In this document: one piece after another, positions 24,986 through 32,913 of the stretch | Position numbering within the stretch: the stretch's first letter is position 1 | Layout: each line of letters opens with the position of its first letter | Assembly (NCBI GenBank): GCA_033549345.1 | Contig: JAWSUT010000002.1 | Span: forward strand, 62,001-126,000 | Length of the DNA stretch: 64,000 bases | Source of the DNA: JAWSUT01 sp033549345 | Lineage (GTDB): Bacteria > Bacillota > Dethiobacteria > Dethiobacterales > Dethiobacteraceae | Direction: 5' to 3' | Program-made: the position numbers and the translations under genes | The notes under the pieces: generated by a model | Database searches by the model: none | The model's input: the letters and a program-made list of their open reading frames with translations, nothing else | Told to the model about the DNA's origin: nothing

Positions 24986-25165
24986 ATGCCCGGAAAACGA
25001 TTTCTATGCAGCCGCTGTGAGTACGGATTTGATGTTCCTTATGAACCGGAAGAATGTAAAAAGAAGCCCCGCTGTCCGCGGTGCGGCAGCTATGCTATCA
25101 ACCGGCAGGGATGTTTTGGTCCCGGGGAAGATGGTGCAGGGGACACCGGCATATTTCTTCCTTAA
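24986..25165 (+). CDS. Small zinc-ribbon protein
   Basis: 59 residues, ATG at 24986 with AAGGAGG upstream. Two CxxC pairs, CSRC and CPRCGSY, 24 residues apart, form a zinc ribbon as in rubredoxin-like or FmdB-like small proteins. The C-terminal third is Gly-rich and probably flexible. Function is unknown; it could bind nucleic acid or a protein partner. Confidence 0.75.
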   Translation: MPGKRFLCSRCEYGFDVPYEPEECKKKPRCPRCGSYAINRQGCFGPGEDGAGDTGIFLP

Positions 25166-25359
25166 CTCATAACAACCAGTTTTCTAACATAAAGTTTACA
25201 AAAGTGTGAACGTTTTCGTAAAGTAATTTAATATGGCAGGAAAAATTACGCCAGTGGCGAAATTTGTATACATGAGGAGACTGATTCTCAGCGCAGTTGG
25301 GAACAATATTTCCAAATGCGGGAAAGCGCCTCACGAAACTATCTAAGGAGGGCTTAAAA

Positions 25360-25692
25360 ATGAGCAGGTTTTACTATGATGAGGATTTGGCCGTCGTTTA
25401 CAAGATTAGCCCGGTAGTAGCATCTGTAGTGGAAGACGAAGATCAGGGTAACCCCAAGGCGATTTTGGTTCACACCAATGTTAAAGTGACGAACTTCAGG
25501 CGGGAAAAAATCCGCCGCACCCTTTCCGAAGTCTATCCCTACAGTGATTATGATAAAGAGACAGCCATTGAGAAATTTGAAAAGACAGTTCTGGCCCGGC
25601 TGCTTGGCAGCGCCACCCCCATTCCCCAAGATGAATATGACCGCATAAAGAAACGTGTAGAACCTGAAGTACCCTCATCCTGCGCCAATTAA
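25360..25692 (+). CDS. Uncharacterised 110-residue protein
   Basis: ATG at 25360 with AAGGAGG upstream; an earlier in-frame start lacks such a site. The protein is soluble and charged, with beta strands early and a helical middle. No motif or family is recognised. It is a single gene between the zinc-ribbon gene and the second RNA element, and a terminator follows. Confidence 0.75.
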   Translation: MSRFYYDEDLAVVYKISPVVASVVEDEDQGNPKAILVHTNVKVTNFRREKIRRTLSEVYPYSDYDKETAIEKFEKTVLARLLGSATPIPQDEYDRIKKRVEPEVPSSCAN

Positions 25693-25778
25693 GAACATAG
25701 TTTATACCCTTTGTTGAAAACATATTAAGCCACAGCCTTTTCCTGAAGAGGAAAGGATCGTATTGATGTGCAAAAAAC

Positions 25779-25816
25779 AAGCTTGCCTAAACCTCCCGGT
25801 TTACGGCAGGCTTTTT
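25779..25816 (+). terminator. Terminator before RNA element copy 2
   Basis: AAGCTTGCC...GGCAGGCTT with an inner AAACC/GGTTT pairing and a TTTTT tail. Like copy 1, the RNA element starts right after such a hairpin. Confidence 0.8.
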
Positions 25817-25817
25817 C

Positions 25818-25997
25818 ATAGTCAAGCATTTATATGCAAGCAGAAAAGCGTGCTCCTTGACTATCAGGGGTTTGTAAGGGGAGTATCCCCTTACTTTTGC
25901 GGGGTGGTCAGGGTCGAAGACCCGTCGAAGGGGTGGCAACCCCTAAAGAACAAGAAAGACGCAACCACCATGCAAAAACGCGTCAGCGTCTTTCTTG
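25818..25997 (+). ncRNA. Candidate structured RNA element, copy 2
   Basis: 180 nt, the same length and orientation as 9908-10087. Stem A is ATAGTCAAG/CTTGACTAT (25818-25826/25856-25864) and stem B is GTAAGGGG/CCCCTTAC (25874-25881/25887-25894); both differ in sequence from copy 1 but keep pairing. The stem A loop shares TATATGCA and CAGAAAAGCGTGCTC with copy 1. From 25890 on, the two copies are almost identical, including the hairpins GGGTC/GACCC and AGGGGT/ACCCCT and closing stem E (25951-25962/25986-25997). It lies ~95 bp before aspartase. Confidence 0.7.
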
Positions 25998-26092
25998 TTT
26001 TAGTGATTTGTGTGAGTAGCAATCCGTAAAATAAAGGAAGGCAGAATTGGAAAAGACATAAAAGAAGTATCAGCGGCAAAAAGGAGAACGTT

Positions 26093-27490
26093 ATGGCTTA
26101 CCGTAGAGAACATGACCTGCTCGGTGAACTTCATATCCCCAAGGATGCCTATTACGGTATTCATGCGCAGCGGGCAGCGGCTAATTTTAATGTTTCCGGC
26201 AGGCAAGTCCACCCCGAGGTCATTAAGGCGCTAGCACAGGTGAAGCTGGCTGCGGCAGAAACTAACATGGCGCTCGGTCATCTGGAGAAACGAGTTGGCG
26301 GTGCGATCTGCCAGGCCGCAGCAGAAGTGGCGGAAGGGCAGTTTTTTGATCAGTTTATCGTAAATGAGCTGCAGGGCGGTGCCGGTACGTCAACGCATAT
26401 GAATATAAATGAAGTTATCGCTAACCGCGCCATTGAACTTCTGGGCGGAGAAAAGGGTAGTTATGATCTGATCCATCCGCTGGACCATGTCAATTTGTCC
26501 CAGTCTACAAACGATGTATACCCAACGGCTCTGCGCATTGCCGCTATCCGGCTGTTTTTCCCTTTGTCCAAGGCCTTTGCGCTGCTGCAGCGGGAGCTGC
26601 ACCGGAAAGAAAAGGAGTTTGCCGGCGTCCTGAAAGTGGGGCGCACACAGCTCCAGGATGCAGTACCCGTCACACTGGGGCAGGAGTTTGCCGCTTATGC
26701 GCAGGCGGTTTCCCGGGATCGGGTTCGCATAAGCAAAGCCGGGGAAAGACTCTACCGCATTAATCTTGGAGGAACGGCTATTGGTACGGGTTTAAATGCC
26801 GACAAAAAATATACATCTATGGTGGTGGACCGTCTGCGGACTCTGACCGGTTTTCGTCTGGCCCCCAGTAAAAACCTGATAGACGGTACGCAAAACCCGG
26901 ATGCGTTTATGGAAGTCTCCGGCATGCTCAAGACGGCGGCCACCACACTGCTGAAAATATCTTCCGACCTCAGGCTGATGTCCTCCGGTCCCCGGGCGGG
27001 GCTTGGCGAGATCCGACTGCCGCAGCTGCAGGCCGGCTCGGCAATTATGCCGGGGAAGGTAAATCCGGTCATGCCTGAAATGCTCAGCCAGGTGGCCTAT
27101 GAGGTCATCGCCCGTGATCTGGCCGTCACTCTGGCAGCACAGGCAGGACAGCTGGAACTGAATGCTTTCCTGCCGCTGGTCGCTGTAAATCTGCTGCCCG
27201 CCATAGAAACACTGACAAACGCCATCCGGCTTTTTACGGAAAAGTGTGTTGCCGGCATTGAGGCAAACGATGAACGTTGCCTGAAAACCGTGCTGAACAG
27301 TACCGGCATTCTGACCGTTTTGGCCCACCGCATCGGCTATGAAAAGGCCACAGAACTGGCCCACCGTGCGTTGGAGAGTAATATACCTGTACGTGATGCC
27401 ATACTTGAATCGGGCCTGGTAACAGCCGACGATCTGGATGCTCTGATGTCGGTTGGTAAAATGACAAATACAGCCCACACAGAACACTGA
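26093..27490 (+). CDS. aspA: Aspartate ammonia-lyase
   Basis: 465 residues, the usual aspartase length. REHDLLGELHIPKDAYYGIH is the aspartase start, QSTNDVYPTALRIA holds substrate contacts, and GSAIMPGKVNPVMPE is the fumarase/aspartase signature; the first Ser (catalytic base) is kept while the second is Ala. It reversibly converts aspartate to fumarate and ammonia. AAGGAG lies upstream of the ATG. The gene follows RNA element copy 2; whether that RNA affects it is unknown. Confidence 0.92.
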   Translation: MAYRREHDLLGELHIPKDAYYGIHAQRAAANFNVSGRQVHPEVIKALAQVKLAAAETNMALGHLEKRVGGAICQAAAEVAEGQFFDQFIVNELQGGAGTSTHMNINEVIANRAIELLGGEKGSYDLIHPLDHVNLSQSTNDVYPTALRIAAIRLFFPLSKAFALLQRELHRKEKEFAGVLKVGRTQLQDAVPVTLGQEFAAYAQAVSRDRVRISKAGERLYRINLGGTAIGTGLNADKKYTSMVVDRLRTLTGFRLAPSKNLIDGTQNPDAFMEVSGMLKTAATTLLKISSDLRLMSSGPRAGLGEIRLPQLQAGSAIMPGKVNPVMPEMLSQVAYEVIARDLAVTLAAQAGQLELNAFLPLVAVNLLPAIETLTNAIRLFTEKCVAGIEANDERCLKTVLNSTGILTVLAHRIGYEKATELAHRALESNIPVRDAILESGLVTADDLDALMSVGKMTNTAHTEH

Positions 27491-27533
27491 TGCGGCACAT
27501 GGGAATGTTGTATTTTTGTCACAGCGGTGCTGC

Positions 27534-27761
27534 TTAAAAGCCCAGAATTACTCTGTTTTTAATTATAATTGTGGGTACCGCCATTCGGCCGTACTTATTT
27601 TCCAATTCCTCTCTGACACTCTGTTCATCAATATTTTTATACTCTACCTCAATCTGATGTTTAGCAAAAAAACTTTTTGCCTCCTGACAGTCAGTTCAGA
27701 TATCTGATGTACACATGATAATACTTGTTTTTTTGCCGAATATTTTGTCTAACAGTCCCAT
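27534..27761 (-). CDS. Candidate selenoprotein: glutaredoxin-like protein with UxxC motif
   Basis: From ATG 27761 (AAGGAG 7 nt upstream) the frame runs 75 residues if the TGA at 27698-27696 (codon 22) is read as selenocysteine, and ends at TAA. The product begins MGLLDKIFGKKTSIIMCTSD, continues I-U-T-D-C, then QEAKSFFAKHQIEVEYKNID and MAVPTIIIKNRVILGF. This is a glutaredoxin/NrdH fold: strand, redox motif, helix, and the cis-proline VPT. The UGA sits exactly at the first residue of the CxxC motif. A hairpin GCAAAAA-GTT-TTTTTGC (27680-27664) begins 15 nt after the UGA, with its apical loop 22 nt after and starting with G, as bacterial SECIS elements require. The organism decodes Sec (see fdhA). 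The alternative is a Cys-to-stop mutation. Confidence 0.7.
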
Positions 27762-27913
27762 TACTTATCTCCTTTCACTTTTTCCGGGATCTTTTGGATT
27801 GCCATGACTCTGACAGTCTCTCTATCTGCAAAAAGAACTCTTATCTTACTATTCCCAGGATAACAAATTGAACACGGGCGGCCAATTCTGTCTAAATCTG
27901 CATCTGCATTAGC
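27761..27913 (-). other. Short open frame upstream of the glutaredoxin-like gene
   Basis: On the minus strand an open frame with GRPCSICYPGNSKIRVLFAD and KIPEKVKGDK ends with a TAA that overlaps the glutaredoxin start (TAATG), suggesting coupled translation. It contains a CxxC. No ATG, GTG or TTG opens this stretch before the in-frame TAG at 27916, so it may be the end of a decayed gene or use an unusual start. Confidence 0.3.
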
Positions 27914-27936
27914 CTAAAACTGTAAACTGCGGAACC

Positions 27937-27965
27937 TTGATTTCGCAGGTGTTTTTTAGTATAAT
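27937..27965 (+). promoter_or_regulatory. Promoter of tRNA-Arg(CCT)
   Basis: TTGATT (27937-27942) and TATAAT (27960-27965) with a 17-bp spacer, 11 bp before the tRNA. Confidence 0.85.
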
Positions 27966-27976
27966 GTATTGACAGT

Positions 27977-28052
27977 GCGCCTGTAGCTCAGGGGATAGAG
28001 CAACGGATTCCTAATCCGTGTGCCGCAGGTTCGATTCCTGCCAGGCGCACCA
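27977..28052 (+). tRNA. tRNA-Arg (anticodon CCT)
   Basis: 76 nt including an encoded CCA. Acceptor GCGCCTG/CAGGCGC, D loop with GCTCAGGGGATAGAGC, anticodon arm ACGGA-TTCCTAA-TCCGT (anticodon CCT, reading AGG), and T arm GCAGG-TTCGATT-CCTGC. It lies at the left edge of the AT-richer accessory stretch. Confidence 0.96.
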
Positions 28053-28064
28053 TACTCAGGTAAC

Positions 28065-28103
28065 AACCACCCATTTGAAAGACTTTGGGTGGTTCTTTTT
28101 TTA
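28065..28103 (+). terminator. Terminator after tRNA-Arg(CCT)
   Basis: AACCACCCA pairs with TGGGTGGTT around a 12-nt loop, followed by CTTTTTTTA. Confidence 0.9.
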
Positions 28104-28309
28104 TCCCTGTTGTTGTGTTAGACGTGCCTGTGTTACCATTTCCCTGAGATATCGGACGATAAGCAAATCGTACTTTAAAATAATCTATTGATTTGGCAAT
28201 TGATACAGGAAAACATCGTAGAATATTGAAATATTACTAAATAATGTATGTGTAAATAGATAGATTGCATGAAACTGAGCGTTTTAACTTTATTTACTGT
28301 AACATCTCA

Positions 28310-28435
28310 ATGGCCGCTACTGCAATTCAAGCAGATGCTGATTAACAATTATCCGCCTATGCCAGGAAAATTGCAGTCATGTTTAGCAGTATCGGAGTGC
28401 TTGTGATGTTCGCAGTTACATTTATTATTCAGTGA
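28310..28435 (+). pseudogene. Remnant of a small membrane peptide gene
   Basis: From ATG 28310 the frame reads MAATAIQADAD, TAA at 28343-28345, then in the same frame QLSAYARKIAVMF and a hydrophobic tail ending FAVTFIIQ before TGA. A single in-frame stop in a plausible one-TM peptide suggests decay. The rest of 28104-28491 is AT-rich and shows nothing else clear. Confidence 0.3.
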
Positions 28436-28491
28436 TAATAGTCTATTCTATCTTATTAGCCTGTCTGAAAGATTTGAGAGGAAGTGACATT

Positions 28492-29064
28492 TTGGCTGTT
28501 TGGCATCGTAAGATTATCATAGCTTTCTTAGCCTTGTTGTTTCTCCTTGCACAAGGGAGCTGTAAGTTAAATTCCAGATACAAAACGCTGGATGAAGCTA
28601 TTGCAAAAGACATGCCGTATGAAGTTAAAGAGATTATCCACATAGAGAAACTGCCTGACCATGCAATTGTTTTATACCGTACACCCGTTGAGCTGCCTAA
28701 TGTAAGCGGTGTTGATACGATTGCGGTCGCCTTCATGTACGGTAACGATGAGATAGGCTGGAAAAACGATGGCCCCAAAGGCTGGTCACACTATGAAAAC
28801 AACGACATGACGTTATTTATAGAAACCGCAGCTTATTCATATGAATATGAAGATGATGAAGTACGGGACAGAATTCAGGTCGTGTTCGGACAAATGCACA
28901 ATACAGACATTAAAAAAGTAAAGGTTGCGGGTACAGACAAAGATTATGTTGATACAGACATAATCCAGACTGTAAGCGGGCGTTATTATTTTAAGGTGGG
29001 GAAATATCAGATAGTCCAGGGTTTGTCTGAGGATGGTGAGGTTTTGCACCAGCAGGGCGGATAA
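28492..29064 (+). CDS. Predicted lipoprotein of unknown function
   Basis: 190 residues from TTG 28492, with GAGGAAGTG upstream; the longer frame from 28432 has no such site. A signal peptide (HRKIIIAFLALLFLLAQGSC) ends in a lipobox-like cysteine. The mature part is acidic and soluble with no known catalytic motif. It heads a set of small secreted and membrane genes in AT-rich DNA. Confidence 0.7.
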   Translation: MAVWHRKIIIAFLALLFLLAQGSCKLNSRYKTLDEAIAKDMPYEVKEIIHIEKLPDHAIVLYRTPVELPNVSGVDTIAVAFMYGNDEIGWKNDGPKGWSHYENNDMTLFIETAAYSYEYEDDEVRDRIQVVFGQMHNTDIKKVKVAGTDKDYVDTDIIQTVSGRYYFKVGKYQIVQGLSEDGEVLHQQGG

Positions 29065-29104
29065 GCCTACTATAAAGAAAGTGCCTGATGCAAGGGAGCT
29101 TACT

Positions 29105-29200
29105 ATGAACGTAATATGGTATATCATTGTCAGCTTATTTATGCTTTCAATTGTCGGGAGTGTAATATTTACGGTTGTTAAGTTAAGAAAAAGGCAATAG
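29105..29200 (+). CDS. 31-residue single-pass membrane peptide
   Basis: ATG 29105 with AAGGGAG upstream; the peptide is almost one hydrophobic helix (WYIIVSLFMLSIVGSVIF) followed by a basic tail (KLRKRQ), giving a cytoplasmic C-terminus. Function is unknown. Confidence 0.5.
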   Translation: MNVIWYIIVSLFMLSIVGSVIFTVVKLRKRQ

Positions 29201-29231
29201 CCAGGTCATAAAATAGAATGGGGGGAGACGG

Positions 29232-29672
29232 ATGGCGCGCATCGGAATATTAACTTGTTCGAATGCCACACAGGACCTCGGGTGTTCTTCCGTCAGTTGT
29301 TTGCGGGATTTGAGGAAAAGAAAAGGAGCATTTGAGCGATACAAAGAAGAAAATACGCTTGATTTGGTCGGAATTATAAATTGTTCTGGCTGCCCAACGC
29401 TGACGGGGCCTGACAAGCTGCTGAACCGTATAAGAGCATTAACGGAGTTTCGCATAGATGCGATTCATTTCACATACTGCATGGAAGCTTTGTGCCCTTT
29501 TCGGCGTAAATACGAGCAGCTATTGAAAGATAATTTTCCTCATATTGAGATAATTATCGGAACACATGAGGCTCATGTAACTCATGAGGAGTTCAGGGGT
29601 GAGGTCAAAAATCTTTTTTGTCAAAGTCAGGAGTCAATGATTGATATTATAAAAGGACGTAATCCAAAGTAA
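29232..29672 (+). CDS. CGGC domain protein
   Basis: 146 residues, GGGGGGAG before the ATG. ARIGILTCSNATQDLGCSS and NCSGCPTLTG are typical of the CGGC domain family (predicted metal-binding, often found in anaerobes), and further cysteines occur in YCMEALCPF. Probably cytoplasmic and metal- or redox-related. The exact reaction is unknown. Confidence 0.8.
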   Translation: MARIGILTCSNATQDLGCSSVSCLRDLRKRKGAFERYKEENTLDLVGIINCSGCPTLTGPDKLLNRIRALTEFRIDAIHFTYCMEALCPFRRKYEQLLKDNFPHIEIIIGTHEAHVTHEEFRGEVKNLFCQSQESMIDIIKGRNPK

Positions 29673-29699
29673 AAACTATTGGTTCAGGGAGGCGATACC

Positions 29700-29813
29700 T
29701 TGCAATTCATTATAATTCTACTCCTTGTTATCATTGCCTGGAACGTTAAAACAGGTTTTGAACGGATTGAGGATTTGCTCGAACAACAGAAAAACGAATC
29801 TGATAATACCTGA
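29700..29813 (+). CDS. 37-residue single-pass membrane peptide
   Basis: TTG start with GGGAGGCG upstream. One hydrophobic helix (FIIILLLVIIAW) then a hydrophilic, coiled-coil-like tail (FERIEDLLEQQKNES). Function is unknown; it could be a small regulator of a membrane protein. Confidence 0.5.
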   Translation: MQFIIILLLVIIAWNVKTGFERIEDLLEQQKNESDNT

Positions 29814-29842
29814 AAACAGCATTCTGTTAGGAGTTGGAAAAA

Positions 29843-30904
29843 GTGAAAGCAAACAAAAGGAAGGCTAGAATATGCTGCTATATGGGCACAAAAAAAGGCT
29901 GCAGCTTGATTGCAATCATCATACTGACCAGTGCATTTTTCTTTGGCTGTTCTACAACGGAAGAATCAAAAATTGAGCAAATTATTCCAGAGTCAGTCAA
30001 TTATATAACAATGTACTATGAGCATGCAGGTTATGTTGAGAAGACGGTTAAAAACAGCGAGGAAATTGATTATATAGCTGAAACGCTGAAAACTGACAGT
30101 TGGGAATTTCTCCCCAACTGGGATGCAGATTGGCTTTGGGAATTTGAAGTAAAACTGGTTGGAGATGATAGTTCAACTTTTATAGGTCTTGATAGTCAAT
30201 ATGCAAGAGTTATTGTGGATGGCAATATTGGGGAAACTTTTCAGATACCATCCGCTGTTTTTGATGAGCTATATGAATACTATATGAGTCCCGATATGGA
30301 TGAATTCAGAACATCATCGTCTCCTCAATTAAGAGCTGCAAAGGACAGAATCATCGCAGAGGTAAAAAGCATCGATAAAGAAGAAGTTGCAGCTACGGTC
30401 AATGGGGTACCCATTTACCACCGCCCTTTGCTGCTTGGAGTAAAATTGCAGGAAATTTGGCATGAAAACACTCTCAATATGTATGAAGACGAAGAACTCG
30501 GTGAGGAGTTCTATGAAGAAGTAATTCAGGATATCCAAAGACAGCAGGAGCAGGGATTGCTGGCGTCCCTGCTGCAGGAGCGTATTCGGATGGAATTATT
30601 GTATCAGGAAGCTGTTATAAGGGGGCTGCTTATAAGTCAGGAAGAGGCAGAGGAGTATGCCCAGCAGGTAAGGAGTTCTTTTCCTGTTTCGGGCAATACA
30701 GGAGAAGTGTTGATAATTCATGAGATAACCCTGGCCTCATTGGAGATGACAGGAGAAGAATACTGGGAATGGGCTGTCAACGGATATCAGAAAAGTATGA
30801 GCTTTGTAAACCTGCGAAACGAGCTTGGTGAGGAAGAAACCGAGCTGTTGTATCAGAATTTGCTGGATGAGGCCAATATTGAGTATCAGATAGATGTAGA
30901 TTAA
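29843..30904 (+). CDS. Lipoprotein with SurA/PrsA N-terminal-like chaperone region
   Basis: 353 residues from GTG 29843 (AGGAG 9 nt upstream; the TTG at 29834 touches that site). A signal segment with lipobox FFFGC anchors it to the membrane. The N-terminal half is of unknown fold; residues ~185-350 resemble the helical N-terminal domain of SurA/PrsA-type chaperones (ATVNGVPIYHRPLLL start, long acidic helices, EEAEEYAQQVRS). No PPIase catalytic domain is present. It may bind unfolded exported proteins. The stop codon's last base is within the next frame's ATG. Confidence 0.65.
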   Translation: MKANKRKARICCYMGTKKGCSLIAIIILTSAFFFGCSTTEESKIEQIIPESVNYITMYYEHAGYVEKTVKNSEEIDYIAETLKTDSWEFLPNWDADWLWEFEVKLVGDDSSTFIGLDSQYARVIVDGNIGETFQIPSAVFDELYEYYMSPDMDEFRTSSSPQLRAAKDRIIAEVKSIDKEEVAATVNGVPIYHRPLLLGVKLQEIWHENTLNMYEDEELGEEFYEEVIQDIQRQQEQGLLASLLQERIRMELLYQEAVIRGLLISQEEAEEYAQQVRSSFPVSGNTGEVLIIHEITLASLEMTGEEYWEWAVNGYQKSMSFVNLRNELGEEETELLYQNLLDEANIEYQIDVD

Positions 30905-30930
30905 TGAACTGCTTCCAGGAGGTTATTAAA

Positions 30931-31473
30931 TTGAATAGAGTACTTCAAAAACAGTATATCTATTATGGATTAATTCTTATCATGATTGGCTTTCTCTTTT
31001 CATCGGTAATGCGAATCAAGAGTCTTGAAACTTCTATACAAGAGGCCAGTGCTCACCTTACAGGTGTATATGACCTTCAACCTGCCTTATATGTTTTTCA
31101 GGATGTTAAAGTGAATCCAACCGTTGAGAACTTAGATGCTCTTCGTCATGAATTATCTTTTCGCAAACGAGCAATGGAGGCATTGATTGAACTTCATAAG
31201 AACGAGATTACTGATGCTGCATGGGAGGAATTTGAGAAAACACGCTTCTCTGAGCAGACAACAGACTACCTTCGGAGAAAACCCAGTGAAATTGATATTG
31301 CTGTAATTGAGCAAATAGAGGCAGCTTGGCTTAATCATGACTATATTAAAAATGATATTTATATACAAGGCCTGAAAAACCCGTCGAGTTTTACAGGTTC
31401 TTATATTGATTTGATAAAAGCATTAGATAATATACCGATAGACGAGCTTAAATTGTATCCAACAGGAGAGTAG
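30931..31473 (+). CDS. Uncharacterised single-pass membrane protein
   Basis: 180 residues from TTG 30931, which has AGGAGG 7 nt upstream; the ATG at 30904 has none. One N-terminal membrane helix (YYGLILIMIGFLFSSVM) is followed by a helical, charged extracellular or periplasm-side domain. It forms an operon with the preceding lipoprotein. The family is not recognised. Nothing further is seen in 31474-31647. Confidence 0.65.
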   Translation: MNRVLQKQYIYYGLILIMIGFLFSSVMRIKSLETSIQEASAHLTGVYDLQPALYVFQDVKVNPTVENLDALRHELSFRKRAMEALIELHKNEITDAAWEEFEKTRFSEQTTDYLRRKPSEIDIAVIEQIEAAWLNHDYIKNDIYIQGLKNPSSFTGSYIDLIKALDNIPIDELKLYPTGE

Positions 31474-31647
31474 TGAATATTTTATGTATATACATACGCA
31501 GATTAATCGAAAGATGCAGGCGTCTTGACCTTGGTAAACAGAAATTAGAGGCTGCAATACATTGATAATGGACCTGTGTTCTCGTTCTTGTGCAAAGCAC
31601 ACTCTACACACTTACTTAAATAGGTATCGAAGGAGTGGGACACGAGA

Positions 31648-32050
31648 GTGATATTTTTACCGGTTTTTTATCTTATCATTTATTTTTACATAAGAAAATG
31701 GGCAGTAAAGAAGTTTTCTATAAATGATTATGGCTGGGTTTATAAACCGATAAATAAAATTCAAAAGATGGGTAGAGCTGGCACTCCTTCTTTTATACTT
31801 AGGGTCCATGTATCTTCTTGTCTTTGTCTTTGGATATAGCTTTGACCGTGTTTTTATTTTTAGTTTTGGCGGTTTAGGTATTCTGTCTGCTGTCCGTGCG
31901 TTTATGGAATGGAAGTTTGCAAATGCTACAAGGCGGTATGTGCTAAGTATAATAGACAGTGTTTCATACTTTATCAATATGTTCTTTTTGGAGATAATCA
32001 CAGCCGCTTACATTATACCTTTGGCAGTTGGATGGATACATATTATATAA
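31648..32050 (+). pseudogene. Frameshifted DUF4181-like membrane protein gene
   Basis: Two frames overlap: 31648 onward gives PVFYLIIYFYIRKW...NKIQK, and the +1 frame gives ELALLLLYLGSMYLLVFVFG onward to 32050. Removing one A near 31768 (AAAAGATGGGTAG) joins them as KIQKWVELALLLLYLGSMY, the expected DUF4181 order with four membrane segments. So the gene is disrupted by a single-base insertion, or the base is a sequencing error. Confidence 0.65.
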
Positions 32051-32126
32051 GTACCTTGGTTGCAAATGCGTGGGGGAATGCCAAAAAGAACAAAAAAGAC
32101 AATTCTACTGTCATAGTACGGGAGCG

Positions 32127-32183
32127 TTGACAAAGCTTTATTTTCACTTTATACTATAAAGTAGTAACTTTATAATATAAAGT
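32127..32183 (+). promoter_or_regulatory. Promoter overlapped by twin 17-bp palindromic operators
   Basis: TTGACA (32127-32132), 17-bp spacer, TATACT (32150-32155). ACTTTATA-C-TATAAAGT (32146-32162) covers the -10 box and ACTTTATA-A-TATAAAGT (32167-32183) follows; each is a perfect 8+1+8 inverted repeat and the centres are 21 bp (two helix turns) apart. A dimeric repressor binding both would close the promoter. The wHTH protein encoded in the same unit at 32894 is the likely binder. Confidence 0.8.
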
Positions 32184-32202
32184 GAAATGGAGTGATCAGT
32201 TT

Positions 32203-32913
32203 ATGGAAAGTTCATTGAGCGTTGCCCTCGACGATATTCGCATTATTAAAAATTCTATTGGAGAAAGTAAAAGTCGTTATGAAAAAGTGTATAAGTTTTT
32301 GCTACTCTTAGGCATAGTTAACTTAGGAGGCTTCCTACTGGAAACATTTGGGTTAATGATGTTGAGTTTTCCCACGTTGGATCGATATTTTATTTTTTCT
32401 TTTATCATAAATGCTGTTATGTACCTGCTGCTTTTTGTATACTTTGTAAGAGTTTATAAAGAAGAAAAAATAAGCTCAAACAAATATTACCTTGGCTTTT
32501 TAAGCATCTTTGCAGGTATCGTATTTTTACTTCCAATATTAAAGATTTTAATGAGGTTTTTGGTGAGCCTTGCTGTTCATTATCAAAGCATAGGGAAAGC
32601 TTTTATAGTCTTAAATGACATAAGTATGATATCTAACATTCTTCTTTTTTGTTTTATAATCGTCTTATGTGGTTTTCTTTTGGGAAAGCGGAGCATGTTT
32701 TTTGCTTCATCAATTATTTTCCTCTTTTACTTAATCATTTCAGTAATATATAGTGATATAACGTTTACTCTCCCTTTTTCAAAACGGCCAGACGGATACG
32801 GCTTGTCCTTACTATGGCTATACTACAGTTGCGCAATATCAATTGGATATATTATTTTAGCAATACTATTAAAAAATAGAAGTAGAGTGAATAATGCAGA
32901 TGGAACCAAATAA
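32203..32913 (+). CDS. Uncharacterised multi-pass membrane protein
   Basis: 236 residues from ATG 32203 (GGAGTG upstream). A ~35-residue hydrophilic N-terminus is followed by about six membrane helices. It overlaps the next gene, which encodes a winged-helix regulator, and both are behind the twin-palindrome promoter. This pairing of a membrane protein with a small wHTH protein is common for stress- or drug-responsive units, but no function can be assigned. Confidence 0.75.
   Translation: MESSLSVALDDIRIIKNSIGESKSRYEKVYKFLLLLGIVNLGGFLLETFGLMMLSFPTLDRYFIFSFIINAVMYLLLFVYFVRVYKEEKISSNKYYLGFLSIFAGIVFLLPILKILMRFLVSLAVHYQSIGKAFIVLNDISMISNILLFCFIIVLCGFLLGKRSMFFASSIIFLFYLIISVIYSDITFTLPFSKRPDGYGLSLLWLYYSCAISIGYIILAILLKNRSRVNNADGTK

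Noticed and set aside
26981..27080. Inactive aspartase because of GSA instead of GSS in the signature loop
   Set aside because: The first serine, which acts as the catalytic base in studied aspartases, is present; only the second one is Ala.
27516..27707. Plus-strand 63-residue frame over the glutaredoxin-like gene
   Set aside because: It is antisense to the selenoprotein candidate, has no ribosome site and no sensible composition.
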